This document shows positions 1 to 10,300 of a stretch of DNA of 64,000 nt, in pieces. How positions within the stretch are numbered: the first letter of the stretch is position 1; each line of letters opens with the position of its first letter. Location of the stretch: positions 10,478,001 to 10,542,000 of the forward strand of contig NC_057789.1 of assembly GCF_014905175.1 (NCBI RefSeq), given 5' to 3'. This DNA comes from Aphidius gifuensis (Eukaryota > Arthropoda > Insecta > Hymenoptera > Braconidae). The translations under genes and the position numbers were made by a program. The notes beneath the pieces were generated by a model, which was not told where the DNA came from, ran no database searches, and saw only the letters and a program-made list of their open reading frames with translations.

Positions 1-139
1 AACAAATAAAAATAGAAAAAAAAATCCGAAATAAAAAAAATTAACCAAGTGATTTCATATTTTTTCTTGGCTCAGTACACCCGATTTTTTTTTCCGATTC
101 TTGAAAAAAAGTATCGAGAATCGATACATCGGCCCAAAA

Positions 140-169
140 AAAGTATCGAGTAAAAGTACTCGATACTTT
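140..169. repeat. Perfect 13-bp hairpin beside the broken polymerase
   Basis: Two 13-bp arms (140-152 and 157-169, core AGTATCGAGTA) are perfect inverted copies separated by 4 nt. The related string ATCGATACATCGGC occurs just before it, and TCGATACATCGGC occurs again just after it. This short palindromic block abuts the 5' truncation of the first pPolB copy, so it may mark an unrelated insertion or a rearrangement scar. No gene was seen in bases 1-207. Confidence 0.7.
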
Positions 170-207
170 CCGGTTTAAAATCGGCTTGTCGATACATCGG
201 CAAAAAT

Positions 208-2372
208 CGAAGACCACTAATGATGAAGAGTGTTCTTTTTTTGCTGCTAAAATTTGTCATATTTGTGAAAAAACTTTTGTTGAACAAAATATTAAAGTTC
301 GAGATCATGATCATATCACAGGTGCCTATAGGGGTGCAGCTCATCAAGACTGCAATATCAATTATCAAGATTCTTATGTTATACCAATAGTTTTCCATAA
401 TTTATCCGGATATGATGCTCATTTTATAATCAAAAGCTTAAACAAACGTTTTCCAGGTAAAATTGAGTTGCTACCCTTGAATAAAGAAAATTATATTTCT
501 TTTACAAAACATGTTGATAATACAAAGATTAAATTAAGATTCATTGATTCATTCAGATTTATGGCTAGTTCGACTGATACATTAGCAAAAAATTTAGAAA
601 ATAGTAAGAAGAAAATTTCTAGAAGTTTTTGTATGAATAATGATGAGTTTGAATTGTTGACAAAAAAAGGTGTTTTCCCATATGATTATTTAAATAATTG
701 GGATAAATTTAATGATAAACAACATCCTTCAAAAATAAATTTTTATTCAAAATTGAATGATGAGAATATATCTGATGAATTATATAATCATGCAAGCAAT
801 GTATGGGAAAAATTCAATATTCAAACATTAGGTGAATATTCTGATTTATATTTACGTTCTGATATAATATTACTTGCAGATATATTTGAAAATTTTCGTG
901 AAACTTGTCTTCAAGCATACAAATTAGATGCTCTCCATTATTATACAGCTCCTGGATTGAGTTTTAATGCTATGTTAAAAATGACGAAATCTGAACTTGA
1001 ATTGTTAACTGATCCTGATATGGTTTTATTTATTGAAAAAGGTATACGTGGTGGATTATCACAATGCTCAAATAGATATGGAAAAGCCAATAACAGATTT
1101 ATGGAAGAATATGATTCATCCAAACCAGAGTCTTATTTAATGTATTTCGATGTTAACAATTTATATGGTGGGGCGATGTCACAAATGTTACCAACTCATG
1201 ATTTTAAATGGGATAATGATTTTGATGAAACACTGATAACTTCAATTTCAAATGAATCAAATATAGGTTACATATTTGAAGTTGATTTAAAATATCCATC
1301 ATATCTGCATGAACAACATAAAGATTTACCATTAGCTGCAGTTCATGAAAAACCTCAATTACCTGCTAGTAAATGTAAAAAATTAAATCCGAAACAAAAA
1401 TAAGTTGTTCATTATCAAAGTTTGAAACAATACTTATCTTTAGGTATGAAATTAATAAAAATCCATAGAGCTTTAAGATTTGAACAAAATGCTTGGTTGA
1501 AACCATACATAAATAAGAATACTGAATTACGTCAACAAGCTAAGAATGAATTCGAAAAATCATTTTTCAAATTAATGAATAATGCAATCTATGGAAAAAC
1601 AATGGAATGTGTAAGAAATCATAGAAAAATTAAATTGGTTAGCAAATATGAGGGACGATGGGGAGCTCGAAGTCTTATTTCAAAACCAAATTTTGCTTCA
1701 TCAAAAATAATTGATGATTTGGTAATTATAGAAATGAAACGTAGTAGTATTTATTTCAATAAACCTATTTACTTAGGATTTTGTATTTTAGATATTTCGA
1801 AAATTTATATTTATGATTTCCATTATAATTATATAAAGAAAAAATTTAATGGAAATGCAAAATATCTTTACGGTGATACAGATTCATGTATACATCAATT
1901 TACCATACCTAATATTTATGATCATATTAAAGAAGATATTCATAAGTTTGATACATCTGATTATAAAGTAGATAATCAGTATGGTATACCTTTAGCGAAT
2001 AAGAAAGTCGTTGGATTAATGAAAGATGAAAATAATGGTAATATAATGACTGAATTTATAGGATTAAGCAGTAAGCTGTATAGTTAAAAAGTAAGAATAG
2101 AATCAGAAGCAAGAGATAAAACTCATTCTAGAGTAAAAGGTGTTAAAAAATCAGCAATGAAAAAATTTATATTTGATGATTATAATAATAAGATGTCTTC
2201 AGAATGAAATAGAAATATTTCGAAAGCAAAATTTGATACGCTCTCATAATCATAATGTTAGAACAATAACTATAAAAAAAAAAGCTTTAAGTTGGCAAGA
2301 TGATAAGCGTAACTTACAAAGAGGAAGTACTGATACATTACCATGAGGGTATATTCCACTAATTAACTTGTA
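208..2372 (+). pseudogene. Protein-primed DNA polymerase B (pPolB) of Polinton element I, truncated and broken
   Basis: This matches the C-terminal two thirds of the intact polymerase at 7382-11212. It starts just upstream of the zinc/EndoVII-like motif (CHICEK ... DHDH ... CN) and keeps the exonuclease motif region, motif A (DVNNLYG), motif B (KLMNNAIYGK) and motif C (YGDTDS), so it is a family-B polymerase of the protein-primed Polinton type. The 5' third is missing. The frame is broken by stops TAA at 1401, TAA at 2085 and TGA at 2205, a frameshift near 2245, and TGA at 2344 where the paralogue has Trp. Homology ends near 2372, converging on the integrase gene. It is certainly non-functional. 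Confidence 0.92.
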
Positions 2373-2438
2373 ACTTTATTTAAATAGAATTAGAAAATAA
2401 TTAAAAAAAAGTTAAATCATATTTTTCTTTTGTTTTCT

Positions 2439-3365
2439 TTATTTATCAATCCATTGGTTATGTGATTCATCAAAACCTAACCATTTAACATACATTTTAT
2501 TACCACGAGTTTTTATTACTTTTTCAATCAAAAATATATCTGAATGTTTTACTTTTAATAATTCTTCTTTATAGAAACCACCTTCTATTGGATTATTTTG
2601 ATAATCTTTCAGTTTATAAGTTGGAGGTTTCGATTTATTTATTTTTATAATTGTGAAAATCTCATTGGTCCAATTTGGAATATAGCCTTTTTCAAATATA
2701 TGTTTATATTTGCTGATTCGAACGTTATTATTAATATTAAATTTTTGTAAATTATGTGATGTTGATATGTTTTTTGATATTGATGAATAAATATTTTTTT
2801 TCAATTTCTCAGCATTTTTTAAATTGACATCTTGAGGTTTCATTTTTATTGTTCTATGCTTTGTATTATTATATTCAGAAATTAGTTCAGATAAAATTTT
2901 TATCCATTTATAGCTTCCTTGAAAACTAAATTTCATCCACATTTTTCTTTTAAGTGTTCGATTAAATCTTTCACAAATCGATGCTTTTAAATGAGTATAT
3001 GTTGAATACATTTGAATTTTATAATTCTTTAATAATGTTTTGAAAGTAGAATTATAAAATTCTAATCCATTATCAACATGTAGTTTTTTAGGAACTCGCC
3101 CACCATTTATTATTGATTCCATTGCACTGGAAACATCTTTTCCAGTTTTATTTTTTATCGGAACAGCCCACGCAAATTTTGAGAATATATCAATGACTGT
3201 TAATAGATATTTATATCCTTGATTTTCTTTTGAATATGGGATCATTTCAACTGAATCTGCTTGCCAAGTTTCATCAAAGTTTCTAATATCAACATGTCGA
3301 CGTTCAAAATTTCTTCGAGCTGGAGCATGTAACTCTTTAACAATATCCCATTTGAATTCACCCAT
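2439..3365 (-). CDS. Retroviral-type integrase with chromodomain (Polinton element I)
   Basis: 308 residues from an ATG at 3365. It has an rve/DDE integrase core with D37 (WQADSVE), D98 (HVDNGLEF) and E132 (ICERFN); 33 residues separate the second Asp from Glu. A C-terminal chromodomain-like stretch ends with WLGFDESHNQWID. Such integrases insert Polinton DNA into the host genome. The open frame is complete although the neighbouring polymerase is dead. It converges on pPolB, as in element II. Upstream, where element II has a fibre-like gene, this copy runs straight into the tail of the conserved acidic-protein gene. Family assignment is secure; activity is not known. Confidence 0.88.
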   Translation of the reverse strand: MGEFKWDIVKELHAPARRNFERRHVDIRNFDETWQADSVEMIPYSKENQGYKYLLTVIDIFSKFAWAVPIKNKTGKDVSSAMESIINGGRVPKKLHVDNGLEFYNSTFKTLLKNYKIQMYSTYTHLKASICERFNRTLKRKMWMKFSFQGSYKWIKILSELISEYNNTKHRTIKMKPQDVNLKNAEKLKKNIYSSISKNISTSHNLQKFNINNNVRISKYKHIFEKGYIPNWTNEIFTIIKINKSKPPTYKLKDYQNNPIEGGFYKEELLKVKHSDIFLIEKVIKTRGNKMYVKWLGFDESHNQWIDK

Positions 3366-3410
3366 TCTTTACTTGAGAACAGTCTTCAATGCACTAATCA
3401 TATAATATTT

Positions 3411-3488
3411 CTAATAAATGACTTGAGCCTCTCGTAGTTCTTCAATAATTGATAAAATTTCATTATCATGACTTGGATTACCAGCTGA
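3411..3488 (-). pseudogene. Residual C-terminal tail of the conserved acidic Polinton protein
   Basis: Twenty-five codons ending in TAG at 3411-3413 encode a tail (HDNEILSIIEELREA) that matches the tail found at 13614-13740 in element II (NDNEIISIIEELKEA). The rest of the gene, and all ATPase and capsid genes expected further right, are absent. This places the large internal deletion of element I just upstream of about 3490. Confidence 0.75.
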
Positions 3489-4315
3489 GTAGGGAAACAG
3501 GGCCGGTTCTATATCATCCCTTAATTAATCATCCCTTAATTAAAATTTGTAAAAAAAAAAAATAAAATGAAAAAAAAAAAAAAATAAAGGGTAGTTTTTG
3601 GAGGGTAGTTGGGGGTGTAGATAAGATGTTGAGGATTGAGGGATGTGTGTGTAGTTGAGATTGGGGGGATGAGGGTTGAGAGTATGGAGATTAAAAATGG
3701 GGGGACGGGAGTCGGGAGACGGGAGACGGGGACCGGATGTGTGTCGTTATTCATAATTTTCAATTAAATGTTTTGTTTATGTATATATAATAAAATTAAA
3801 TTATTGTTTATACATTTGAAAAAATTATTTAAATAAAGTTTATGGTTGGGCAATAAAAATTGTGAATAAACAAAAAAAAAAAAATAGAATTATTTTTAAT
3901 TTCAAATAAAGAAAAAAACCACTTCTATGAGATGACGAAATAGATGACCTCACATAAAAGTGAACCTGAAAAGTATCAGATTACATATACGCACATGCAC
4001 TTTGGTGACACAGCGTCTATACATTTATTTTTTTAAAAACCGATAAATTTTATTTTCATCTAATAAAGGAATTGACTGAGAGACTTGTATTTAAATATTT
4101 TTTCGTCGAAGCATGACGTGATTTACACTCTTGAGGCGACTATTAAAATTTTATTACTTTTGTTTAAATATATACAAACGCATTAGATTCTAATACATGC
4201 TCTATATGGGTTATTCTTCTTCTCTATATGTTTTTTTTCTTCTTTCTCAAATATTAATGATGTTATATCTTTATCTTTGTTATTCCATTGAAATAAAAAA
4301 ATATATTTTTTTATT
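3489..4315. other. Non-coding stretch: A-rich tracts, a G-rich purine block, no gene seen
   Basis: The TTAATTAATCATCCC-type string is duplicated at about 3516-3545 and followed by A-runs. Bases 3595-3735 form a strikingly G/T-rich block on the plus strand (many GGG runs, e.g. GGGGGG near 3700) in an otherwise AT-rich region. The remainder to 4315 is AT-rich with no open frame worth calling. Confidence 0.6.
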
Positions 4316-4424
4316 TTGAAAATCAGTTTTTTCACTAAGGGTTTCAAGAATATTTTATTTAAGACACCCTCAGTTTGTTTTAAACGGTTAGTCTGTGACA
4401 GTCACAGCAAAAAAATTCAAAAAA

Positions 4425-5520
4425 ATGGTTCAGCTAATAAAAGAAATACAGAAATTACAGAAGTAAGTATGACTAGTTTTGTTTGTGTGTGCTGTGCAAT
4501 AGAAATTTTTGTTCGTCGTCTTTCAAGTGATTCCAATTTTTAATATTTTTATTTCAGAGTCTGGAAATATTGAATATAATAACAGCAATACAAAAAACCT
4601 TGGAATTATTCGAAATCATTGATAGTGACAATCAAGTAATTTTATTGCACATCAATAGAAAAAAAATTGACGATAAAGTGAGTATAATGTTTATAAATTT
4701 TTTCTTTGATACGTTCTTTAAAACTCAATAATATTTAATTCTCGAAATTATTTTTCTAGCTTGATGAAATACATAATCAAGAAACAAAACAAATGATGCT
4801 GTTAGCTTGTGAAGTGATAAAAATAATAAAAAATGATGAGTTGAAGTATGATTTTTATGAGGATATTGCAGAAAATGTAAAGATAATAGAGACTGAAGTA
4901 AGTTATTGTTAATAATTTCGATACGTTTAAAAACAATATGTATAAATTTTTATTTATGAATATTTTTATTTTATTCCAGCATAAAAGACTGAGAATGAAT
5001 TTTGATTGTATCAACAGAGTTGTTAAAAATTTAGAAACAACAGAATATTCGACTTTTCCAGAGAAAGTTTCAATAAAGCTGTAAGTATTATGATCATGTA
5101 AAAAAATATGCATAATTATTTTAAATAATAAATTTTTTAATTTTTTGAATAATAATTTTTTTAATTTTTTCAGATACAATTTTATCTCAAAAAATATGAA
5201 GTAAATAAACGACTTTCTATTGCATTGAGGAAAACACTGAAAATAAAGGAAGAGCTGCGTTCAATTAAAAGACAATCAGAAATGGTAGACGAACAAAAAA
5301 GAAAGCAGAAAATCCTAAAACGAAAAATTGATGAAGACAAAAATGAATCCCAACAAGAGATTAATAGTCCAAGTGAGTTTAAAAATAAATAAAATATAAT
5401 CTATTGGTATTGTCTTTTTTTATTAAATGTAAATCATATGACTTCTTTGTTTCAGGAAAATCGCAACGTATGAAGAGTGCACCCTTATGGTTGATTGATT
5501 TCGTTTGTGTTAAAAAGTGA
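4425..5520 (+). CDS. Spliced orphan gene, lysine/glutamate-rich helical protein
   Basis: I do not recognise this protein. A chain of short exons is bounded by good GT-AG signals: ends at 4462 (GTAAGT), 4558 or 4560-4677 (GTGAGT), 4760-4897 (GTAAGT), 4980-5080 (GTAAGT), 5174-5372 (GTGAGT) and 5456-5520 (TGA stop). Introns are 82-97 nt with T-rich acceptors. The reading frame is continuous through exon 4. The ATG at 4425 works if exon 2 starts at 4560; otherwise an upstream exon supplies the start. Joining 5080 to 5174 breaks frame and gives an early stop, so either a weaker donor near 5066 is used or a 1-2 nt indel has damaged the gene. The last exons encode a highly charged, probably coiled-coil region with a KR-rich nuclear-localisation-like patch. 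It converges on the small gene at 5748-6052. Confidence 0.6.
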
Positions 5521-5747
5521 TGATGATGTGTATAAATTTTTCGAAATGTTTTACTTAATAATTATGTGTGTTTTATTCAAATCAAAAAGTGGAAAATAAA
5601 AATAGAAAAAAACAGAAATTCTTTTGAGTATTATTTTATTTATTTCAATACTTTTTTTAAAAACTTACATAAATTGTTAAAAATATTTTTTTCCAAGTTA
5701 CATGTATTGGATTTTATAATCATAATATCATTTTTTCAACATAAGTG

Positions 5748-6052
5748 AATTTACATTCATTTAATCCTCTTGTGTATGTGAAACGAACCCGTCCTTCTTT
5801 AATGCATTTGTTGAAAGATTCATACTCAACAGGATTTGCTATAAAACAATCAACAATTCTCTTCGGCAAGAAAAATTCGGTGTCATTTCCAACTCTAGCA
5901 ATTATGCTTGGTCCATACTTAGTCACAACGTTTCGTAAATTGGTGAGTGGATGTTCTTTATTTAATTCAAGATCTCTTATTTTGATCAAAGTTGATTGAC
6001 TTTTTCCTGCTGCGGCACTTGCAATTTGGTTTAATGAAGCGAAACGATCCAT
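5748..6052 (-). CDS. Small Polinton-terminus protein with FLP-K-R motif, candidate ssDNA-binding (element I)
   Basis: About 100 residues from the ATG at 6052. An upstream ATG at 6094 is ignored because an intron acceptor (CAACAG at 6056) lies 3 nt before this ATG. The sequence VVTKYGPSI...FFLPKRIVDCF matches VDTKYRLGV...VFLPSRFVEHF of the gene at 23188-23568, so the two are homologues. The alternating beta-like pattern resembles an OB fold, which suggests single-stranded DNA binding, but this is inference. A 105-nt 5'UTR intron (6056-6160) follows a non-coding exon that begins near 6212, downstream of a TATA box. It occupies the right-hand end of element I, as its homologue does in element II/III. 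Confidence 0.65.
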
Positions 6053-6208
6053 TTTCTGTTGAAAAAAAAATTCACATATAATTATTAAAGTCAAATCAGA
6101 TTTTTAAAAAAAATCAAGTAGAAAATTATTAGAGAAATATTTTAAATAACATATAATTACCTTCAGTTGAATTTTAAAGTGATATTAATTGTTTAAAGTT
6201 GATTTGAT

Positions 6209-6245
6209 GACTGATGCTAAGTTAAAAAAATTAGAGCTTTTTATA
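6209..6245 (-). promoter_or_regulatory. TATA box and arthropod initiator for the small FLP-motif gene
   Basis: On the minus strand TATAAAAA (6245-6238) stands 33 nt before the A of TCAGTC (6214-6209), the classic arthropod TATA plus initiator spacing. A 5'UTR exon runs from there to 6161, where GTAATT starts the intron. Confidence 0.7.
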
Positions 6246-7381
6246 CTCAATTATAGGCATAGTTGTGGCAGTAGAAGGGTAAAGGGGAAGAAATTTTTAG
6301 TTATAATTGTTTATAAAATTTTATTTCTTTCTGAGAAATAAATTTTTATAATAAATCCAATTTTTTTTCTCAGGTCATAAATCTAATTTGTGTTGTTTAT
6401 TTAAAAAAATAAAATATGTCACCAATAAATATACAAAGCTATAATTTTTTATTTTTGAATATATATTTATGAAGTAACCCATTATATCGTATGAACTAAA
6501 CAAAAAAGCTATAAAAAATAATATAATAACAATTATTATTAATAAATAAAAAAATAAATCCGAGTAAAGTATCAGAGCAACATAAAAACATAGTAGATCT
6601 TTTTTGGGTCCGTTCAGTGACACCCCTACACTAGCCAGAGGGCCCGCCCTATTAGGGGTGCCCCTAGACTGCTCATAGAACCGCCCCCGGCATGGCTCCT
6701 TGGACTATAGAGTAACTGCCCCCGCATAGAACATCCCCCTGTAGTATACGCAACCATTTTGCCGGCGGGTACGACCTTTTTTTATTTCTAGTTTCCTAAT
6801 AGAAATAATAATTTTATCAGTGTTTTTTTCATAAATTGTTTATAAAAAAATTTTTTTCCGGTTAATGACTCATGCAATAAAAGTTTTTATAATATTTAAA
6901 TCCATATATTGATGTGAACACTTTACTTTTCCGTTAAAAATCATAAATTAAGTTGTTTATTCAAAAAAATTTAAAAAAGTCACAGTCATATACGAAAGCT
7001 ATAATTTTTTATTTTTTTCAAATATAAGTCTAAACTGATTTATTATTATATATTAAATAAGCCATTAAATGACCCATTAAAAATTATATTATAATAAAAT
7101 CGAAAATATAAAAAATCTAAGTCACCAACTCTCTGTTTATCATAAATTAAAAAATAAAAATAATTTTAACCGCTTACTCTTTGTTTACAAAATGCTATGC
7201 GTCATTTTAAGTGTCATAAAAGACGAAAAATACTGTTTTCATAGTTCATTGACACAAACTTTTTCTGAGGGTAAAAATTCATAATAATATAATTGTAGGA
7301 ACGTATATTTATATAGGCCATTAGTCAGAAATCGTTTGAGTGTTAAACATCGTCCGGGAAAAAAAAATATAAGTTCCAAAA
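6246..7381. repeat. Inter-element spacer: direct repeat flanking a GC-rich island
   Basis: Bases about 6303-6490 and 6832-7055 are diverged direct copies (shared string AGCTATAATTTTTTATTTTT). Between them about 6605-6780 is strikingly GC-rich with C-runs and an 8-bp inverted repeat (CACCCCTA/TAGGGGTG), unlike anything nearby. The spacer separates the right end of element I from the pPolB of element II. No open frame, tRNA or terminal inverted repeat was found. TA-rich promoter-like sequence lies at about 7304-7317, upstream of pPolB. Confidence 0.6.
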
Positions 7382-10300
7382 ATGGATTTGAATAAGTGTA
7401 AAAAATTAATTAAAATTATGGAAAAAGCTTGTAGAGTAATTAAAACTCATAACGAAATCGAAGAATGGATTAAATTCGGAAAAAAAAATATTAAATTATT
7501 AAAAAAGTTATTGAAAGTCTGGACTTTGTCTCATGGTCAAAAAATTCAAATTCAAACGACAATAATACAATTGCAATCAATACTTGAACAAATAAAAGAT
7601 AAAAAAAAAGCTGGCATGGGTATTGGTAGAGATAATAGAAAATTAAAAGATAGAGTAAAATGGATTGATGTAGAGTCGATATTTCAAGGACGTATGCGAA
7701 CAGGGGTTGTTATTAATTTGCAGCATATAGACTTACGATATTTTCTACAAGATTCAAAAAAAATGACTACCATTCGCATTAAAAATATTTTAAAAAAAGG
7801 AAATAATTTAAAAGTTAATGGTATTTTGTCATGTAAATTTCAAGTTATGAAAAATAATGAGATTGTTGAGGAAACGAAATATTTTAATACAAAAAATGAC
7901 ATTATTTTACCAACAACTGATTTAAACAACTGGTTTGATGAAAAAATGACAGATAAACTTCTTGTCAAGGTTGAAGAATTTCAAGAAAGGGATTCAGGCT
8001 GGACTATGAAAGAGATAATTAATTTAAGCATAAATATTAATTTGTATGAACCAATTAGAGGGGGTTATACATATATTGAAATGCCTCAGTTTATTAAAAA
8101 TAAACGAGCTGTTGTAAATATACAAAATTATGACGAATATTGCTTTTTATGGTCAGTAACAGCGGCATTACATCCAGCTAAATCAAATTGTAACCGTGTG
8201 AGCTCATATCCAGACTTTAAAACAATATTAAAATATGAAGGCATTCGGTTTCCTATCGCCTTAAAAGATGTGCCAAAATTTGAAAAAATGAATAAGTTAT
8301 CAATAAATATTTATGGAATAGAATGTGAGAAAAAAAATGAAATAGTTCCAATATATTTGAGTCAATTTAAATCAGACAAAAGTACAATTCATTTATTAAT
8401 TTTAAATCAAGAAACTTTCAATAAAAAAAAACCAAATGACAACAGTAATATCAGTTTTGCTGATGATTGTGTTGATGATAATAATGGTGATGACGATGAT
8501 GATGATGATGATGATGATGATGATAATGATGATGATCATGATGATCATGATAATGAAAAAGAAAGAACGCCAACAGTTTTTCATTTTGCTTGGATTCGTA
8601 ATTTATCGAGATTAATTAGTTCACAAATATCAAAAAATGAACATGAATTATGGTTATGTGACCGATGTTTATGTCATTTCAAAACACAAAAATCATTTGA
8701 AAACCATTCTGATGATTGTTTGAATCAAAATAATGCTAGAATGATAATGCCAGATCAAGAAGACAATATTTTAAAATTTAAAAATTATAAATTCAAAGAG
8801 CCAGCACCTTTTTCAATTTATGCTGATTTAGAATGTATACTTCAACCAGAAGCAAATGAAAAAGATCTTCATATACCATATAGTGTTGGTTATTATTTTC
8901 ATTGTACATATGATGATTCACTTTCAAAATTTGCATATAATCGTAGTGAAAAGTGTATAGAGTGGTTTGTTGATGAACTTGAAAAAATAACAAAACAAGT
9001 GAATAACATTTTAAATAATCCTCTTCCAATGGAACAATTGACTTTTCAACAAGAACGTGAGCTTCGTTTATCTAAAAAATGTCATATATGTGAAAAGCCA
9101 TTGACTGAAAATGACAAAATCGTTGTTGATCATTCGCATATGTCAGGTCGCATATGTGGTTTGGCTCATTCAAACTGTAATCTACAATATCAAGATACAC
9201 ATGTATTGCCAATATTTTTTCATAATTTAAGCGGTTTTGATAGTTTTTTTATTATTAAATCATTGGCTAATCAATTCGAAGGCTCAATAAAGCTGTTACC
9301 TATAAATAAAGAAAAATATGTTTCATTCACTAAAGAAGTTAGGTATAAAAAATTGGATGGTTCGGGAAGTAATTGTATACACTTAAGATTTCTCGATTCG
9401 TTTAAATTTATGCCTAGTAGCCTTGACAAGCTTGCATCATATTTGGAAGATTGTGATAAAAAAATAACTAGAAAATATTGTAATAGTGAAGAGGAATTTC
9501 AGTTACTCAAACGAAAAGGTGCTTATCCTTATGAATATACAGATTCTTTTGATAAATTAAATGAAACATCTTTACCACCTAAAGAAAATTTTTTTTCAAA
9601 ATTAAGTAATGAAAATATTTCAAACAGTGATTATGAGCATGCAATAAAAGTGTGGGATACATTCAAAATTAAAACATTAGGTGACTACAGTGATATTTAT
9701 TTGCAAGCTGATGTGTTATTATTGGCTGATGTTTTTGAAAATTTTCGAAAAAATTGTATCTCAAATTATGGTTTGGATCCTATACACTACTATACTATCC
9801 CAGGTTATTCATTTGATTGTATGTTGAAATGTACAGAGATAGAATTAGAACTCTTAACTGATCCAGAAAAATATTTATTCATTGAAAAAGGAATCAGAGG
9901 TGGAGTTGCACAATGTACAAACAGGTATACTAAAGCAAATAACAGATACATGCCTGACTTTAATACTAATATAGATGAATCTTATATAATGTATTATGAT
10001 ATTAATAATCTTTATGGACATTCAATGATGAATTATTTGCCTTATGCAGGATTTGAGTGGGATGATAATAAAAATATTGATGTATTTAAAATTGCAGATG
10101 ATTCAGACGTTGGATATATATTAGAAGTAGATTTAGAATATCCTGAGAGTTTATTTGATGATCATCGTGACTTTCCACTTTGTCCTGAGCATCTTATCCC
10201 ACCAAATTCCAAACAAGTCAAACTAATGACCACTTTATATCCAAAAAAAAATTATGTTATTCATTATAGAAGTCTAAAACAATATTTAGGTCTAGGTATG

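Noticed and set aside
186..207. Start of the first polymerase frame at TTG 186
   Set aside because: The preceding bases belong to the palindromic repeat block; homology to pPolB only begins after about 208.
6246..7055. Terminal inverted repeat of the Polintons
   Set aside because: The two matching stretches here are direct, not inverted, copies, and no matching sequence was seen at the right end.
8402..8584. Minus-strand frame almost entirely Ile/Met
   Set aside because: It is the reverse reading of the GAT/GAC Asp-repeat microsatellite in pPolB.
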